Made by a program: the position numbers and the translations under genes
Shown: positions 1-6,420 of the stretch, piece by piece
Numbering within the stretch: position 1 is the first letter of the stretch
Layout of the letters: each line of letters starts with the position of its first letter
From: Baffinella frigidus
Lineage: Eukaryota > Cryptophyceae > Cryptomonadales > Baffinellaceae
Assembly (NCBI GenBank): GCA_026770585.1
Contig: MU647187.1
Span: forward strand, 73,406-84,829
Reading direction: 5' to 3'
DNA: 11,424 bases
Notes under the pieces: model-generated
The model's input: the letters and a program-made list of their open reading frames with translations, nothing else
The model's database searches: none
What the model was told of the DNA's origin: nothing

Positions 1-4
1 AAAC

Positions 5-82
5 GCGATCCGAAAGCAAAAATGCTTTCTCTGCAGTCCTTTCTACGGAAGGGCGTGTCGTTGGCATATGTTGGGAGCACCA
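5..82 (+). repeat. Dispersed repeat H, copy 1
   Basis: This stretch starts with GCGATCCGAAAGCAAAAATG, passes through CTGCAG and a CTACGGAA motif, and ends near ATGTTGGGAGC. The same order of motifs recurs near 2407-2508, and partly at 1583-1673 and, inverted, at 4473-4559. It is non-coding as far as I can see: the frames differ between copies and none continues. It is probably an old dispersed element whose ends I cannot define, because copies share different sub-segments. Confidence 0.6.
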
Positions 83-219
83 AAGCACCACCAAAGAAGA
101 CCCGCCAAAAAAACCTTGGGCTCGGTGTGTGTGCGGGCGCGCCCCTACTTGGAAGCAATCAAACACCCCAACAGAGTCACCCTTTATCCCCTCTTCACGA
201 GCCTGTGCACTGGAGAGCG

Positions 220-258
220 AAACGCGATCCGATAGGAACGGCGTGTCGTTGGCATGAG
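220..258 (+). repeat. Repeat H fragment
   Basis: This short piece repeats the AACGCGATCCGA start and the GGCGTGTCGTTGGCAT middle of repeat H (compare 5-70) with the section between them deleted. It lies just before the family A element at 288. Confidence 0.5.
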
Positions 259-287
259 GGGGTCTTAGAATGTGGTCATGCTGGTAG

Positions 288-391
288 TATCCCTTAAGTG
301 ACCAACGGGTGAATAATCGCCCGTGGAAGCCCTAGGCAGGTCCTAGGGCCCTACGGTAGGGCGTATGACCCTACTGGTCACTTAAGGGATA
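288..391 (+). mobile_element. Family A miniature inverted-repeat element, copy A1
   Basis: A 104-bp element whose ends are inverted repeats: TATCCCTTAAGTGACCA on the left and TGGTCACTTAAGGGATA on the right. Inside are a semi-palindrome (CGGGTG...CGCCCG), CCTAGGCAGGTCCTAGG, and the perfect palindrome GCCCTACGGTAGGGC. Copy A2 at 2631-2734 differs at only a handful of positions. It has no coding capacity, so it must be non-autonomous. TA lies at both outer edges in most copies, which fits a TA-targeting superfamily such as Tc1/mariner; that assignment is inference. Confidence 0.85.
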
Positions 392-473
392 ATCAATACA
401 TTTTCTCCTTCTGGAGTCATCCTTCCAGACTCTGGACGAATCTTTCTGGTGCCGGGGGGTTCGTGCTGTTGTA

Positions 474-530
474 GTTCCAGTGTCCGCCTATGTTGGGAGC
501 TCGAAGAACCTAAAGGACCTAAAGGATGTA
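474..530 (+). repeat. Repeat H, 3' part
   Basis: Contains GTCCGCCTATGTTGGGAGCT followed by GAAGAACCTAAAGGACC. Near-identical segments occur at 1182-1230 and 1623-1673, and inverted at 4473-4520. Just upstream, 421-440 has a small imperfect palindrome around CCAGACTCTGG that recurs at 1734-1749, so a larger unit was probably copied. Confidence 0.6.
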
Positions 531-675
531 TGACGTTCATTAAAGCTCCATAAGCTCCATAAGGCGACTAGCTTCTCCCAGCCCCCGCGGCCGTGCTCAC
601 CACGTTATTGAAAGGTGGGGGATTGCATTTGTTACTTTCTTGGCTTGTATTGTTATTCTTTGAAGCTTGGAAAGC

Positions 676-924
676 TATTGCAGAATTCGGGTTGGCTTGG
701 ATTTTCCGAGGGTCGGGTTGTACGGGTCGAGCAGAAATCTGACGAAAATGCGCCGTTTTGTGTCATCGTATGGGGGGGGGATGCAAAGACAAGATATCTT
801 GTCATCAATCTCATGCATAAGATAGCATAAAACTTTATTTAAGCCAGTCATCTAACAGAAGATTTTTGGAATTTGGAATTCCCGACCCTGACCCAGAATC
901 CAAGCCAACCCGAATTCTACAATA
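676..924 (+). mobile_element. 249-bp terminal-inverted-repeat element G, complete copy
   Basis: The left end TATTGCAGAATTCGGGTTGG and the right end (reverse complement TATTGTAGAATTCGGGTTGG) form inverted repeats of about 40 bp, continuing through CTTGGATT to GGGTCGGG. The interior is AT-richer and has no convincing ORF; the frame starting at 615 crosses the left end and is not gene-like. TA dinucleotides sit at both extremities and could be the target duplication. A second, inverted and truncated copy lies at 1754-1951. Confidence 0.8.
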
Positions 925-999
925 CGGTCTTTGATGACCTCGACGCTAAAGGACGCTGTAAAGGAGAAGGAGAACTCGCTGTACATCGGGGGAAACCTC

Positions 1000-1120
1000 T
1001 ACAGGGGTACCTTGCTCATAAGAAACCGCCCCCCCCCTAGGACCACCATAGGACCCTAGGGATGGTCCTACTGTAGGGTCCTAGGGGGGGGCGGTCTCTT
1101 ATGAGCGAGGTACCCCTGTA
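1000..1120 (+). mobile_element. Family B miniature inverted-repeat element, copy B1
   Basis: A 121-bp element with long terminal inverted repeats. The ends read TACAGGGGTACC and GGTACCCCTGTA, and the similarity continues inward through GCTCATAAGA and AACCGCC. The core carries three CCTAGG sites and CTACTGTAG. The element interrupts a local repeat: the left flank GGGGGAAACCTC also occurs uninterrupted at 1345-1356, followed by a single TA. This supports insertion at TA with duplication of TA. It encodes no protein. Confidence 0.88.
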
Positions 1121-1181
1121 CATGCACACCTTTCACTTGGATGCTAACGCGGGTGGGTGCTAACGCTTGTTTTGGTCAACT

Positions 1182-1230
1182 TGTGTCCGCCTATGTTGGG
1201 AGCTCGAAGAACCTAAAGGACCTAAAAGGC
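1182..1230 (+). repeat. Repeat H, 3' part, another copy
   Basis: Shows the same GTCCGCCTATGTTGGGAGCT and AACCTAAAGGACCTAAA segments as 481-528. A frame reading RLCWELEEPKGP is shared by three copies, but it is only as conserved as the DNA and runs straight into unrelated sequence, so I do not call it a gene. Confidence 0.6.
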
Positions 1231-1257
1231 TGTTGTTGTTTCTGACGCTCGGATTGC

Positions 1258-1359
1258 CCTTGATTTTGCTGACTTTCGAACATTGGGGGAAACCTCTACC
1301 ATCCATCAGTCTCTCTCCCTTGACTTTGCTGACTTCCGTACATTGGGGGAAACCTCTAC
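1258..1359 (+). repeat. 60-bp tandem duplication
   Basis: Two units spaced 60 bp apart share CCTTGA-TTTTGCTGACTT and ACATTGGGGGAAACCTCTAC. A third partial copy of the second motif is at 984-1001, where element B1 has inserted into it. Confidence 0.75.
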
Positions 1360-1437
1360 ATCTGTTTGGTTTGACCTCTTAGGTATCCGTGGTTGGAGCT
1401 CATATGAGCCTAACGATGGGATACCATATGGGCCTTG

Positions 1438-1489
1438 AGCCGACTTGTGGTCCTGTTGTGTTCAGCCGACTTGTGGTCCTGTTGTGTGT
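1438..1489 (+). repeat. 26-bp tandem repeat, two units
   Basis: Two adjacent 26-bp units, each starting AGCCGACTTGTGGTCCTG, differ only at their last bases. No gene overlaps it. Confidence 0.85.
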
Positions 1490-1582
1490 GAGCGCGTTCC
1501 TTCCCAGTTGGGGATACCTCACGCCCGACGAGGACCCCCTTTAGCTGGTTTCTGCCGCGATCCTCTTTACATGGGGGCTTGA

Positions 1583-1673
1583 TGTGATCCGAAAGGAAGC
1601 ATGGCCGTTCTACAGGACAAGTTCCGGTGTCCGCCTTTGTTGGGAGCTTGAAGAACCTAAAGGACCTGAAGGA
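1583..1673 (+). repeat. Repeat H, variant with GTGATCCGAAAGGAAGC start
   Basis: Runs from GTGATCCGAAAGGAAGC through AGTTCCGGTGTCCGCC to TTGTTGGGAGCTTGAAGAA. Its inverted counterpart at 4473-4559 shares both the GATCCGAAAGGAAGC start and the TTCCGGTGTCCGCC middle. These two copies therefore define a sub-family distinct from copy 1 at base 5. Confidence 0.6.
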
Positions 1674-1753
1674 GCGTTTCGGTCCACCGGACCCAGAAAC
1701 GTTCGTGCTGGAGTCATTCGTCGGAGTCATTCGTCCAGACTCTGGACGGCAAA

Positions 1754-1951
1754 TCAAATTTCCAGATTGTTTTGTTGAATTTAGATGACTGGCTTAAACA
1801 AAGTTTTATGATATCTTGTGCATGAGATTGATGACACGATATCCTTTCTTTGCATCCCCAACCCATGAAATGACACAAAACGGCGCATTTTCGTCAGATT
1901 TCAACCAGACCCGACCCTGGAAAAATCCAAGCCCACCCGAATTTGAGAATA
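1754..1951 (-). mobile_element. Element G, inverted truncated copy
   Basis: This matches the reverse complement of about 676-866. Shared landmarks are TTAGATGACTGGCTTAAA, GCATGAGATTGATGACA, ACAAAACGGCGCATTTTCGT and ACCCGAATT near base 1945. One terminal repeat is present; the other is missing, with the match fading around 1754. Identity by eye is roughly 80-85%, so this is an older or more worn copy. Confidence 0.8.
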
Positions 1952-2037
1952 CATGTCGAGGCGTTCAGTCTGCTTGTTCCAGGGGTACTTGGTTGAAAAC
2001 GTGTGGGGTCTGTCGCGAGAAGAGGCAGGCATCAGGG

Positions 2038-2095
2038 TTATGGGTTTGGGGTTTGGGGTTTGGGGTTCGGGGTCCAGGGTTTAAGGTTTAAGGGT
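2038..2095 (+). repeat. Short degenerate telomere-like tract
   Basis: Seven-base units of the type GGGTTTG, GGGTTCG and GGTTTAA run in tandem (GGTTTGGGGTTTGGGGTTTG). They are variants of TTTAGGG, with the A commonly replaced by G. This is an interstitial telomere-like tract, not a functional chromosome end. Confidence 0.7.
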
Positions 2096-2225
2096 TCCAT
2101 GCGGCCTGAAAAAAGGCCTCTGCATTAGAAAGCTAAATGCGATCCGAACGCAAACAAGCTTTTGCGAATCGTAAATGCAAAATGTCCAGGGCGGTCCAAA
2201 AGTCACGCATCTCACCCGGCGAAAG

Positions 2226-2346
2226 TACAGGGGTACCTTGCTCAGAAGAAACGCCCACCACCCTAGGACCACCATAGGGCCCTAGGCATAGGCCTACTGT
2301 AGGGTCCTAGGAGAAAGCAGTTTCTTATGAGTGAGGTACCCCTGTA
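2226..2346 (+). mobile_element. Family B element, copy B2
   Basis: A 121-bp element flanked by TA, with TACAGGGGTACCTTGCTCA at the left and TGAGTGAGGTACCCCTGTA at the right. The inner stem is more diverged than in B1 (CAGAAGAAACGCC against GAGAAAGCAGTTTC). The core keeps three CCTAGG sites and CTACTGTAG. Confidence 0.85.
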
Positions 2347-2406
2347 TCGCACGGGCGGCTTGCCTAGGACCCTGAGGAAAATAAAAGCATCTGAGCCTAG
2401 CACCAT

Positions 2407-2508
2407 CGATCCGAAAGCAAAAATGCCTTTGCTGCAGTTTTTTTCTACGGAAAGGCGTGGTGTTAGCCTATGTTGGAAGAAATCAAAACCTTAAGGACGT
2501 GAAGGGCT
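2407..2508 (+). repeat. Repeat H, long copy
   Basis: Best match to copy 1 at base 5: CGATCCGAAAGCAAAAATGC, CTGCAG, CTACGGAA, GGCGTG and then CCTATGTTGG. It then diverges into AAACCTTAAGGACGTGAAGG, a degenerate form of the AACCTAAAGGACC segment seen in other H copies. Confidence 0.65.
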
Positions 2509-2536
2509 TCACCTACCCCTGGCGCAACGGCAAACG

Positions 2537-2758
2537 TACAAGGGGTATCTGAGCTATCCCGTAAGTGCCCATAGGGCGAATGTTCACCCTAGCTCGACCA
2601 ATGCAGGTCCTGGGGCCAGTTCTGGTTTCTTATCCTTTAAGTGACCAACGGGTGAATAATCGCCCGCGGAAGCCCTAGGCAGGTCCTAGGGCCCTACGGT
2701 AGGGCGTATGCGCCTACTGGTCACTTAAGGGATAGCCCAGATACGAGCCGCCCATGTA
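2537..2758 (+). mobile_element. Family C element, interrupted by a family A element
   Basis: The left end TACAAGGGGTATCTGAGCTA and the right segment TAGCCCAGATAC...CATGTA are inverted repeats, related to 4947-4980 (TACAGGAGTATCTGGGCTAT). The right arm is split by element A2: GTTCTGGTTTCTTA lies before A2 and TAGCCCAGATAC after it, whereas at 4947-4980 the corresponding bases are continuous. Part of the interior (CCCGTAAGTGCCC onward) resembles a worn family A left half, so the element may itself be chimeric. C resembles B in layout and is probably a divergent B relative. Confidence 0.55.
2631..2734 (+). mobile_element. Family A element, copy A2 (nested in family C)
   Basis: A 104-bp element nearly identical to A1 at 288-391, with the same CGGGTG...CGCCCG arm, CCTAGG pair, GCCCTACGGTAGGGC and GTGACCA/TGGTCAC terminal pairs. 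It sits inside the right arm of a family C element, so family A was active after that copy of C was in place. Confidence 0.88.
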
Positions 2759-2803
2759 GAAACATGACATGCGGCGTTTGTCGCTTTCCAGGAACGTCCG
2801 CAT

Positions 2804-2873
2804 ACAGTAGGCCTACGCCTAGGTCCCTATGGTAGTCCTGGGGGGGGGGCCTTATGAGCGGGGTGCCCCTGTA
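2804..2873 (-). mobile_element. Family B fragment (one half)
   Basis: Only the core (ACAGTAGGCCTACGCCTAGG) and one terminal repeat (CTTATGAGCGGGGTGCCCCTGTA-like, degenerate) remain; the other terminal repeat is absent. It lies about 100 bp before intact copy B3. Confidence 0.65.
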
Positions 2874-2969
2874 CTGAATTCCAGGACCGCACCGACCGCT
2901 TCCCCACGAGTTTGGGCGGCTCTCTCGCGTCTGTCACTTGTTCTTCTTCTTCTTCCTGTTCTCCCTTAT

Positions 2970-3078
2970 TACAGGGGTACCTCGCTCATAAGAAACCGCC
3001 CACCCCCTAGGACCCTAGGGATAGCCTACTGTAGGGTCCTAGGCGGATGCGGTTTCTTATGAGCGAGGTACCCCTGTA
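2970..3078 (+). mobile_element. Family B element, copy B3
   Basis: A 109-bp copy with well-kept ends (TACAGGGGTACCTCGCTCAT and its inverse), shortened by 12 bp because the CACCATAGG segment of the core is missing. It has TA at both ends. Confidence 0.87.
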
Positions 3079-3200
3079 CTCTCCATACAGGTCCTAGGTA
3101 GGCCTCTTCTTTATTACTCTCGATACAGGTCCTAGGCAGGCCTAGGTAGGCCTCTTCTGTATTACTCTCGATACAGGTCCTAGGTAGGCCCTTCAGCCTA
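3079..3200 (+). repeat. Tandem array of CCTAGG-containing units
   Basis: Three units of roughly 40-55 bp each contain ATACAGGTCCTAGGTAGGCC, and most also have TATTACTCTCG with a TCTTCT-type pyrimidine run. A related unit is at 3299-3335, and a faint one near 11000-11050. The units share the CCTAGG/GTAGG vocabulary of the A and B cores. Confidence 0.7.
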
Positions 3201-3405
3201 GCGTTGCGTGATGAAAAAGTCAGTCAATGGCCCCGCGACTCTCGACAAGGGTCGCGACGCATGTCGCGTCAGTCACTTCTTCTTCTTCTTCTTCTTTATT
3301 ATTACTCTCGATACAGGTCCCAGGTAGGCCCTGAGTTGAGTGATACGCAAGTCAGTCGATGGCCAAGCGGCTCTCGACGAGTGTCGCGACGCGCATCGCG
3401 CGCAC
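3163..3405 (+). repeat. Diverged direct duplication, units 3163-3270 and 3299-3405
   Basis: Both units run from TACTCTCGATACAGGTCC through GTCAGTCRATGGCC and CTCTCGAC to GTCGCGACGC. The second is more diverged in the middle. A pyrimidine run of repeated TTC at 3276-3296 lies between them. Overlapping open frames on both strands here follow the repeat structure and change frame between units, so I do not regard them as genes. Confidence 0.7.
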
Positions 3406-3407
3406 CG

Positions 3408-3710
3408 CCAGCTGTCGTACCACCGAGAAGCACCACCTGCACACGCGTGCGGACAATCAGCGTTTGCCTCACCCCGCCCCGCCAGGCCAGTAGTGAGAAT
3501 TTCGGAACGCAACGTTTCGTTTTCGTGGTACAAATGAGTGTGCCCAGAACTTGGAACACGCAATTCCTCGTCCTCTTCACGTCCGGTCCGAATACAACCG
3601 CCAGCTGCCGTACCACCGAGAAGCACCACCTGCGCACGCGTGCGGACAATCAGCGTTTGCCTCACCCCGCCCCGCCAGGTCAGTAGTGATAATTTCGAAA
3701 CGCAACGTTT
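3408..3710 (+). repeat. 110-bp duplication, units 3408-3517 and 3601-3710
   Basis: Two 110-bp units can be aligned without gaps and differ at about five positions (roughly 95% identity), separated by 83 bp of unrelated sequence. Shortened versions of the ACCGAGAAGCACCA core recur at 3719-3735 and 3909-3924. The 83-bp spacer does not resemble either unit. The high identity indicates a fairly recent duplication. Confidence 0.85.
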
Positions 3711-3773
3711 GCTGGCGCACCACCGAGAAGCACCATCTTCGTACGAAGTGTGGGGGTTTGTCAGAGGGCGTGG

Positions 3774-3871
3774 GAGGCCACACATCGGGCTACGAAGGGA
3801 TTTTCTACTCGGATTTAGGCCATTTCCCGTTACCTTGTCCGTAGGAACCCCCCCTATGTCCCTACGGATTG
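3774..3871 (+). repeat. Dispersed repeat J, copy 1
   Basis: This segment matches the reverse complement of 8254-8349. Shared landmarks are CACACATCGGGCTACG / GTAGCCCGCTGTGTGG, GGGATTTTC / GAAAATCCC and CCTATGTCCCTACGG / CGTAGGGACATAGG. No ORF is conserved between the copies. Confidence 0.75.
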
Positions 3872-3927
3872 CCTACCGTAGGGTCGTAGATCTCGCTAGC
3901 TGCCGCGCCACCGAGAAGCACCATCTG

Positions 3928-4000
3928 CGAATTTCGGAAAGTGGTCACACATCCCGTGTGAACTGACTTGTTCTCCCAGCTCAACCCAAGAATGTTGCGT
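3928..4000 (+). repeat. Dispersed repeat K, copy 1
   Basis: Shares AATTTCGGAAAGT, CCGTGTGAACTG-CTTGTT, TCCCAG and TTGCGTGG, in the same order and orientation, with 5165-5253. The two copies are diverged. Both are followed at various distances by an ACCTG-AGGTGG motif (repeat D). Confidence 0.65.
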
Positions 4001-4118
4001 GGAAGGACCTGGAGGTGGTCGCGATCTGCGCACGGGGTGTGGGGGGTTGCCAGAGGGCGTGGGAGGGTGTTCCAGGGAGGAGGGTGCGCCCTAAATCGAC
4101 CTGAAATGCGCCAACAAG

Positions 4119-4239
4119 TACAGGGGTACCTCGCTCATAAGAAACTGCCCCCCCCCTAGGACCACCGTAGGGTCCTAGGCATAGGGCTACAGTAGGGTCC
4201 TAGGGGGATGCGGTTTCTTATGAGCGAGGTACCCCTGTA
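4119..4239 (+). mobile_element. Family B element, copy B4
   Basis: A 121-bp copy with terminal repeats CAGGGGTACCTCGCTCATAA and the inverse, flanked by TA. The core has CCTAGGACCACCGTAGGGTC and CTACAGTAG. Note that the central CTAC-GTAG pair is CTACTGTAG in B1 to B3 and CTACAGTAG here. Confidence 0.88.
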
Positions 4240-4290
4240 CGGTGTGGTTGCGCGGGTGTGATGATAGTAACCTGGAAGAAGTCTCAACGA

Positions 4291-4397
4291 TATCCCTTAA
4301 GTGGCGAGGCGGTCAAATTTGACCGCCAAGAGGCCCTAGGCAGGTCCTAGGGCCCTACGGTAGGGCGTATGAGCCTACTCGCCACTTTTAAGGGATA
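4291..4397 (+). mobile_element. Family A element, copy A3
   Basis: A 107-bp element with GTGGCGA/TCGCCAC terminal pairs instead of the GTGACCA/TGGTCAC of A1 and A2. Its left inner palindrome is GGCGGTCAAATTTGACCGCC, perfect over 20 bp. CCTAGGCAGGTCCTAGG and GCCCTACGGTAGGGC are retained. Confidence 0.88.
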
Positions 4398-4472
4398 TCG
4401 AGGAGTTCGTATGGCGGGTGGAGAAGGTCACATAACTTGGAGGGCAATCCGCGCTTGCCTCGCCTCAGCCGT

Positions 4473-4559
4473 TAGGTCCTCAAAGTTCTTCGAGCTCCCA
4501 ACATAGGCGGACACCGGAACTGGTTCTGCAGAAAATCCAAGCTTCCTTTCGGATCACAT
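4473..4559 (-). repeat. Repeat H, inverted copy
   Basis: Read on the minus strand this gives GTGATCCGAAAGGAAGCTTG, CTGCAGAACCAGTTCCGG, GTCCGCCTATGTTGGGAGCT and GAAGAACTTTGAGGACC. It lies between elements A3 and A4. Confidence 0.65.
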
Positions 4560-4577
4560 TCAGGCACGAGTGTCACA

Positions 4578-4686
4578 TATGCCTTAACTGGCGATGGGGT
4601 CGAATTCGACCCCACTGAGGTCCTAGGCAGGTGCTAGCTAGGGCCCTACGGTAGGGCGTATGCGCCTACTCGCCACTTGAGGGATG
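4578..4686 (+). mobile_element. Family A element, copy A4 (worn ends)
   Basis: Starts TATGCCTTAACTGGCGA and ends TCGCCACTTGAGGGATG, so the outermost pairs have mutations. The inner palindrome is TGGGGTCGAATTCGACCCCA, again perfect although its bases differ from those of A3. The second CCTAGG has become GCTAGCTAGG. Confidence 0.8.
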
Positions 4687-4711
4687 ACTGCCTCGTCGGA
4701 GAACTCCTCGA

Positions 4712-4818
4712 TATCCCTTCAAAGTGGCGAGTAGGCTCATACGCCCTACCGTAGGGCCCTAGGACCTGCCTAGGACCTCTTGGCGGTCAATTTTGACCGC
4801 CTCGCCACTTAAGGGATA
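4712..4818 (-). mobile_element. Family A element, copy A5, inverted
   Basis: A 107-bp copy in the opposite orientation to A3, and its closest relative (GGCGGTCAATTTTGACCGCC palindrome, CTCTTGG/CCAAGAG neighbour). About 10 bp of flank (GAACTCCTCGA against TCGAGGAGTTC) is also shared with A3, so the pair forms a long inverted repeat enclosing H and A4. Confidence 0.87.
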
Positions 4819-4901
4819 GGGTGCCACGCATACGGTACAGTGTTGCACTACGGTAGGCCTAGGGCGCTTAGCACCGCGTCTCTTGTAGGAGCTTTGGGGC
4901 C

Positions 4902-4980
4902 TACAGGGGTACCTCGCTCATAAGAAGCGCCCCCCTAGCACCATCGTACAGGAGTATCTGGGCTATAAGAAACCAGAACT
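4902..4980 (+). mobile_element. Family B end fragment joined to a family C end fragment
   Basis: 4902-4946 is the left end of a B element (CAGGGGTACCTCGCTCATAA) cut off after the first core bases. It is followed directly by the left end of a C element, TACAGGAGTATCTGGGCTAT, extending to about 4980. Neither has a matching right end nearby. The continuous TATAAGAAACCAG here is the reference for the C arm that A2 splits. Confidence 0.65.
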
Positions 4981-5164
4981 TAAGAACACAGACCGAGAAG
5001 TGACTTTTGCGAAATACGGGCCAACCGGTTTTCAGTGGAGGGACCTGTAGGTGGTGGTGGTAGTGCACGCGATCTCTGCCACGCAAGATTCTAGGGCAGA
5101 GTGGCCTACAGGAGAAATAGTCAAATTCGACTATTTCTTAAGTTCATAAGTGGACATTATTCCC

Positions 5165-5253
5165 ACAGAAAAATCGAAATTTCGGAAAGTTGTTACAAAT
5201 TCCGTGTGAACTGGCTTGTTTTCCCAGGTCAGCCCTACACTCTTGCGTGGTGA
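5165..5253 (+). repeat. Dispersed repeat K, copy 2
   Basis: Diverged second copy of 3928-4000 (GAAATTTCGGAAAGT, TTCCGTGTGAACTGGCTTGT, TCTTGCGTGG). It lies just before element A6. Confidence 0.6.
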
Positions 5254-5298
5254 GCGGCGCTGAGGCGGGCTGTCTGCGGTCTTCTTGAACCCGGACCC

Positions 5299-5403
5299 TA
5301 TCCCTTAAGTGGCCAGTAGGCGCATACGCCCTACCGTAGGGCCCTAGGACCTGCCTAGGACCTCTTGCGGGTCAACTTTGACCGGCTGGCCACTTAAGGG
5401 ATA
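5299..5403 (-). mobile_element. Family A element, copy A6, inverted
   Basis: A 105-bp copy with GTGGCCA/TGGCCAC end pairs, a third variant of the terminal stem. The inner palindrome reads GGGTCAACTTTGACC. CCTAGGACCTGCCTAGG and GCCCTACCGTAGGGC are intact. It marks the end of the CCTAGG-rich zone. Confidence 0.87.
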
Positions 5404-5454
5404 AGACATCGGCGCTGAATTCCATACGCGTCCCTGTAGAAAGGGCTAGCACGG

Positions 5455-5560
5455 ACCTGGAGGTGGTCGCGGTGTTCGAGAGTGAGACGACTCAAAACAA
5501 AAGTGGACCCTGTGTTAACTTTAGTAACAGCAGAAGCACCTGGAGGTGGTCGCGGTGTAG
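5455..5560 (+). repeat. Repeat D, two copies
   Basis: ACCTGGAGGTGGTCGCGGTG occurs at about 5456 and 5539. An earlier copy is at 4010 (ACCTGGAGGTGGTCGCGATC) and a degenerate one at 5041. The repeated part is about 20 bp; its role is unknown. Confidence 0.65.
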
Positions 5561-6305
5561 ACAGCGAAGAAGTAGTGGGGCGCGTATCGCTGCAGCGTCC
5601 GGATGTCGAACAAGTCCTCCAGACTCTTGACAATCGCCGGTTCTGCGCGCGGATTTGGGGGTCAGGGTTTGAGCAAATCAGGGTTTGAGCAAACCCCGGC
5701 TCTGAGCGAACCTCGCGTCAAATTACAACGGGGCGTGGCGCGATTTAGGGCCGTTTTCAGGGATTTTGTACCAGGAAAAGGAGTCGGAAACAGTGGGGGG
5801 GGTATCGCTGCAACGTCCGGATGTCGAACAGGTCCTCCAGACTCTTGACAATCGCCGGTTCTGCTCGCGGGGTTGGGGGTTGGCGTTGAGGGTGCAGGGT
5901 CCAGGGTGTAGTCTCGCGAGACAGCACCACCCCACCAGCTCTCTCTCTGCAGCGTCCTGATGTCGAAGAGGTCCTCCAGACTCTTGACACTCGCCGGTTC
6001 TGCTCCCGCCTTTCAAATTAGTCCTCGGATTAGCCAATTAGTGCGGGGCTCTGAGCGAACCTCGCGTCAAATTACAACGGGGCGTGGCGCCTCTCAAATT
6101 AAAACGGGGCTTGGAGCCATTTAGGGTCGTTTTCAGGAATGTTTTGGAGCCATCTGGGGTCGTTTTCAGGGATCTTGTAACAGGAAAAGGAGTCGGAAAT
6201 AGTGGGGGGGGGTATCGCTGCAGCGTCCGTATGTAGAACAGGTCCTCCAGACTCTTCACACTCGCCGGTTCTGCGCGCGGGTGTGGGGGTTAGGGTTTAG
6301 GGGTT

Positions 6306-6358
6306 ACGCCACGAGAGGCTACTCCCTGCACCCTAACCCGTGTAGCCTCTCGTGGCGT
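6306..6358. repeat. Perfect 17-bp-arm hairpin
   Basis: ACGCCACGAGAGGCTAC at 6306-6322 pairs exactly with GTAGCCTCTCGTGGCGT at 6342-6358, with a 19-base spacer. No T-run follows, so it does not resemble a transcription terminator. Confidence 0.85.
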
Positions 6359-6368
6359 GAGCGGTTCT

Positions 6369-6420
6369 GCGCGAACCTCGCGTCAAATTACACCGTTGTA
6401 ATTTGACGCGAGGTTCGCGC
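6369..6420. repeat. Perfect 24-bp-arm hairpin with 4-base loop
   Basis: The left arm 6369-6392 contains GCGAACCTCGCGTCAAATTA, which is the direct module of repeat E. The right arm 6397-6420 is its exact reverse complement, with a loop of four bases. One unit of the array has therefore been copied in inverted form directly beside itself. Confidence 0.9.

Noticed and set aside
481-1673. Shared peptide RLCWELEEPKGP in three H copies, possibly a transposon protein remnant
   Set aside because: Conservation is no greater than the DNA identity of the repeat, and flanking frames are closed or differ between copies.
3204-3966. Overlapping long open frames on both strands (such as 3204-3686 plus and 3273-3785 minus)
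   Set aside because: They lie over GC-rich tandem and duplicated DNA. The same peptide-like strings appear only because the DNA repeats, and they run into unrelated sequence with no start context, domain or splice signal.
6306-6420. Hairpins as transcription terminators
   Set aside because: There is no following T-run and no upstream gene; they are arm duplications within a tandem array.
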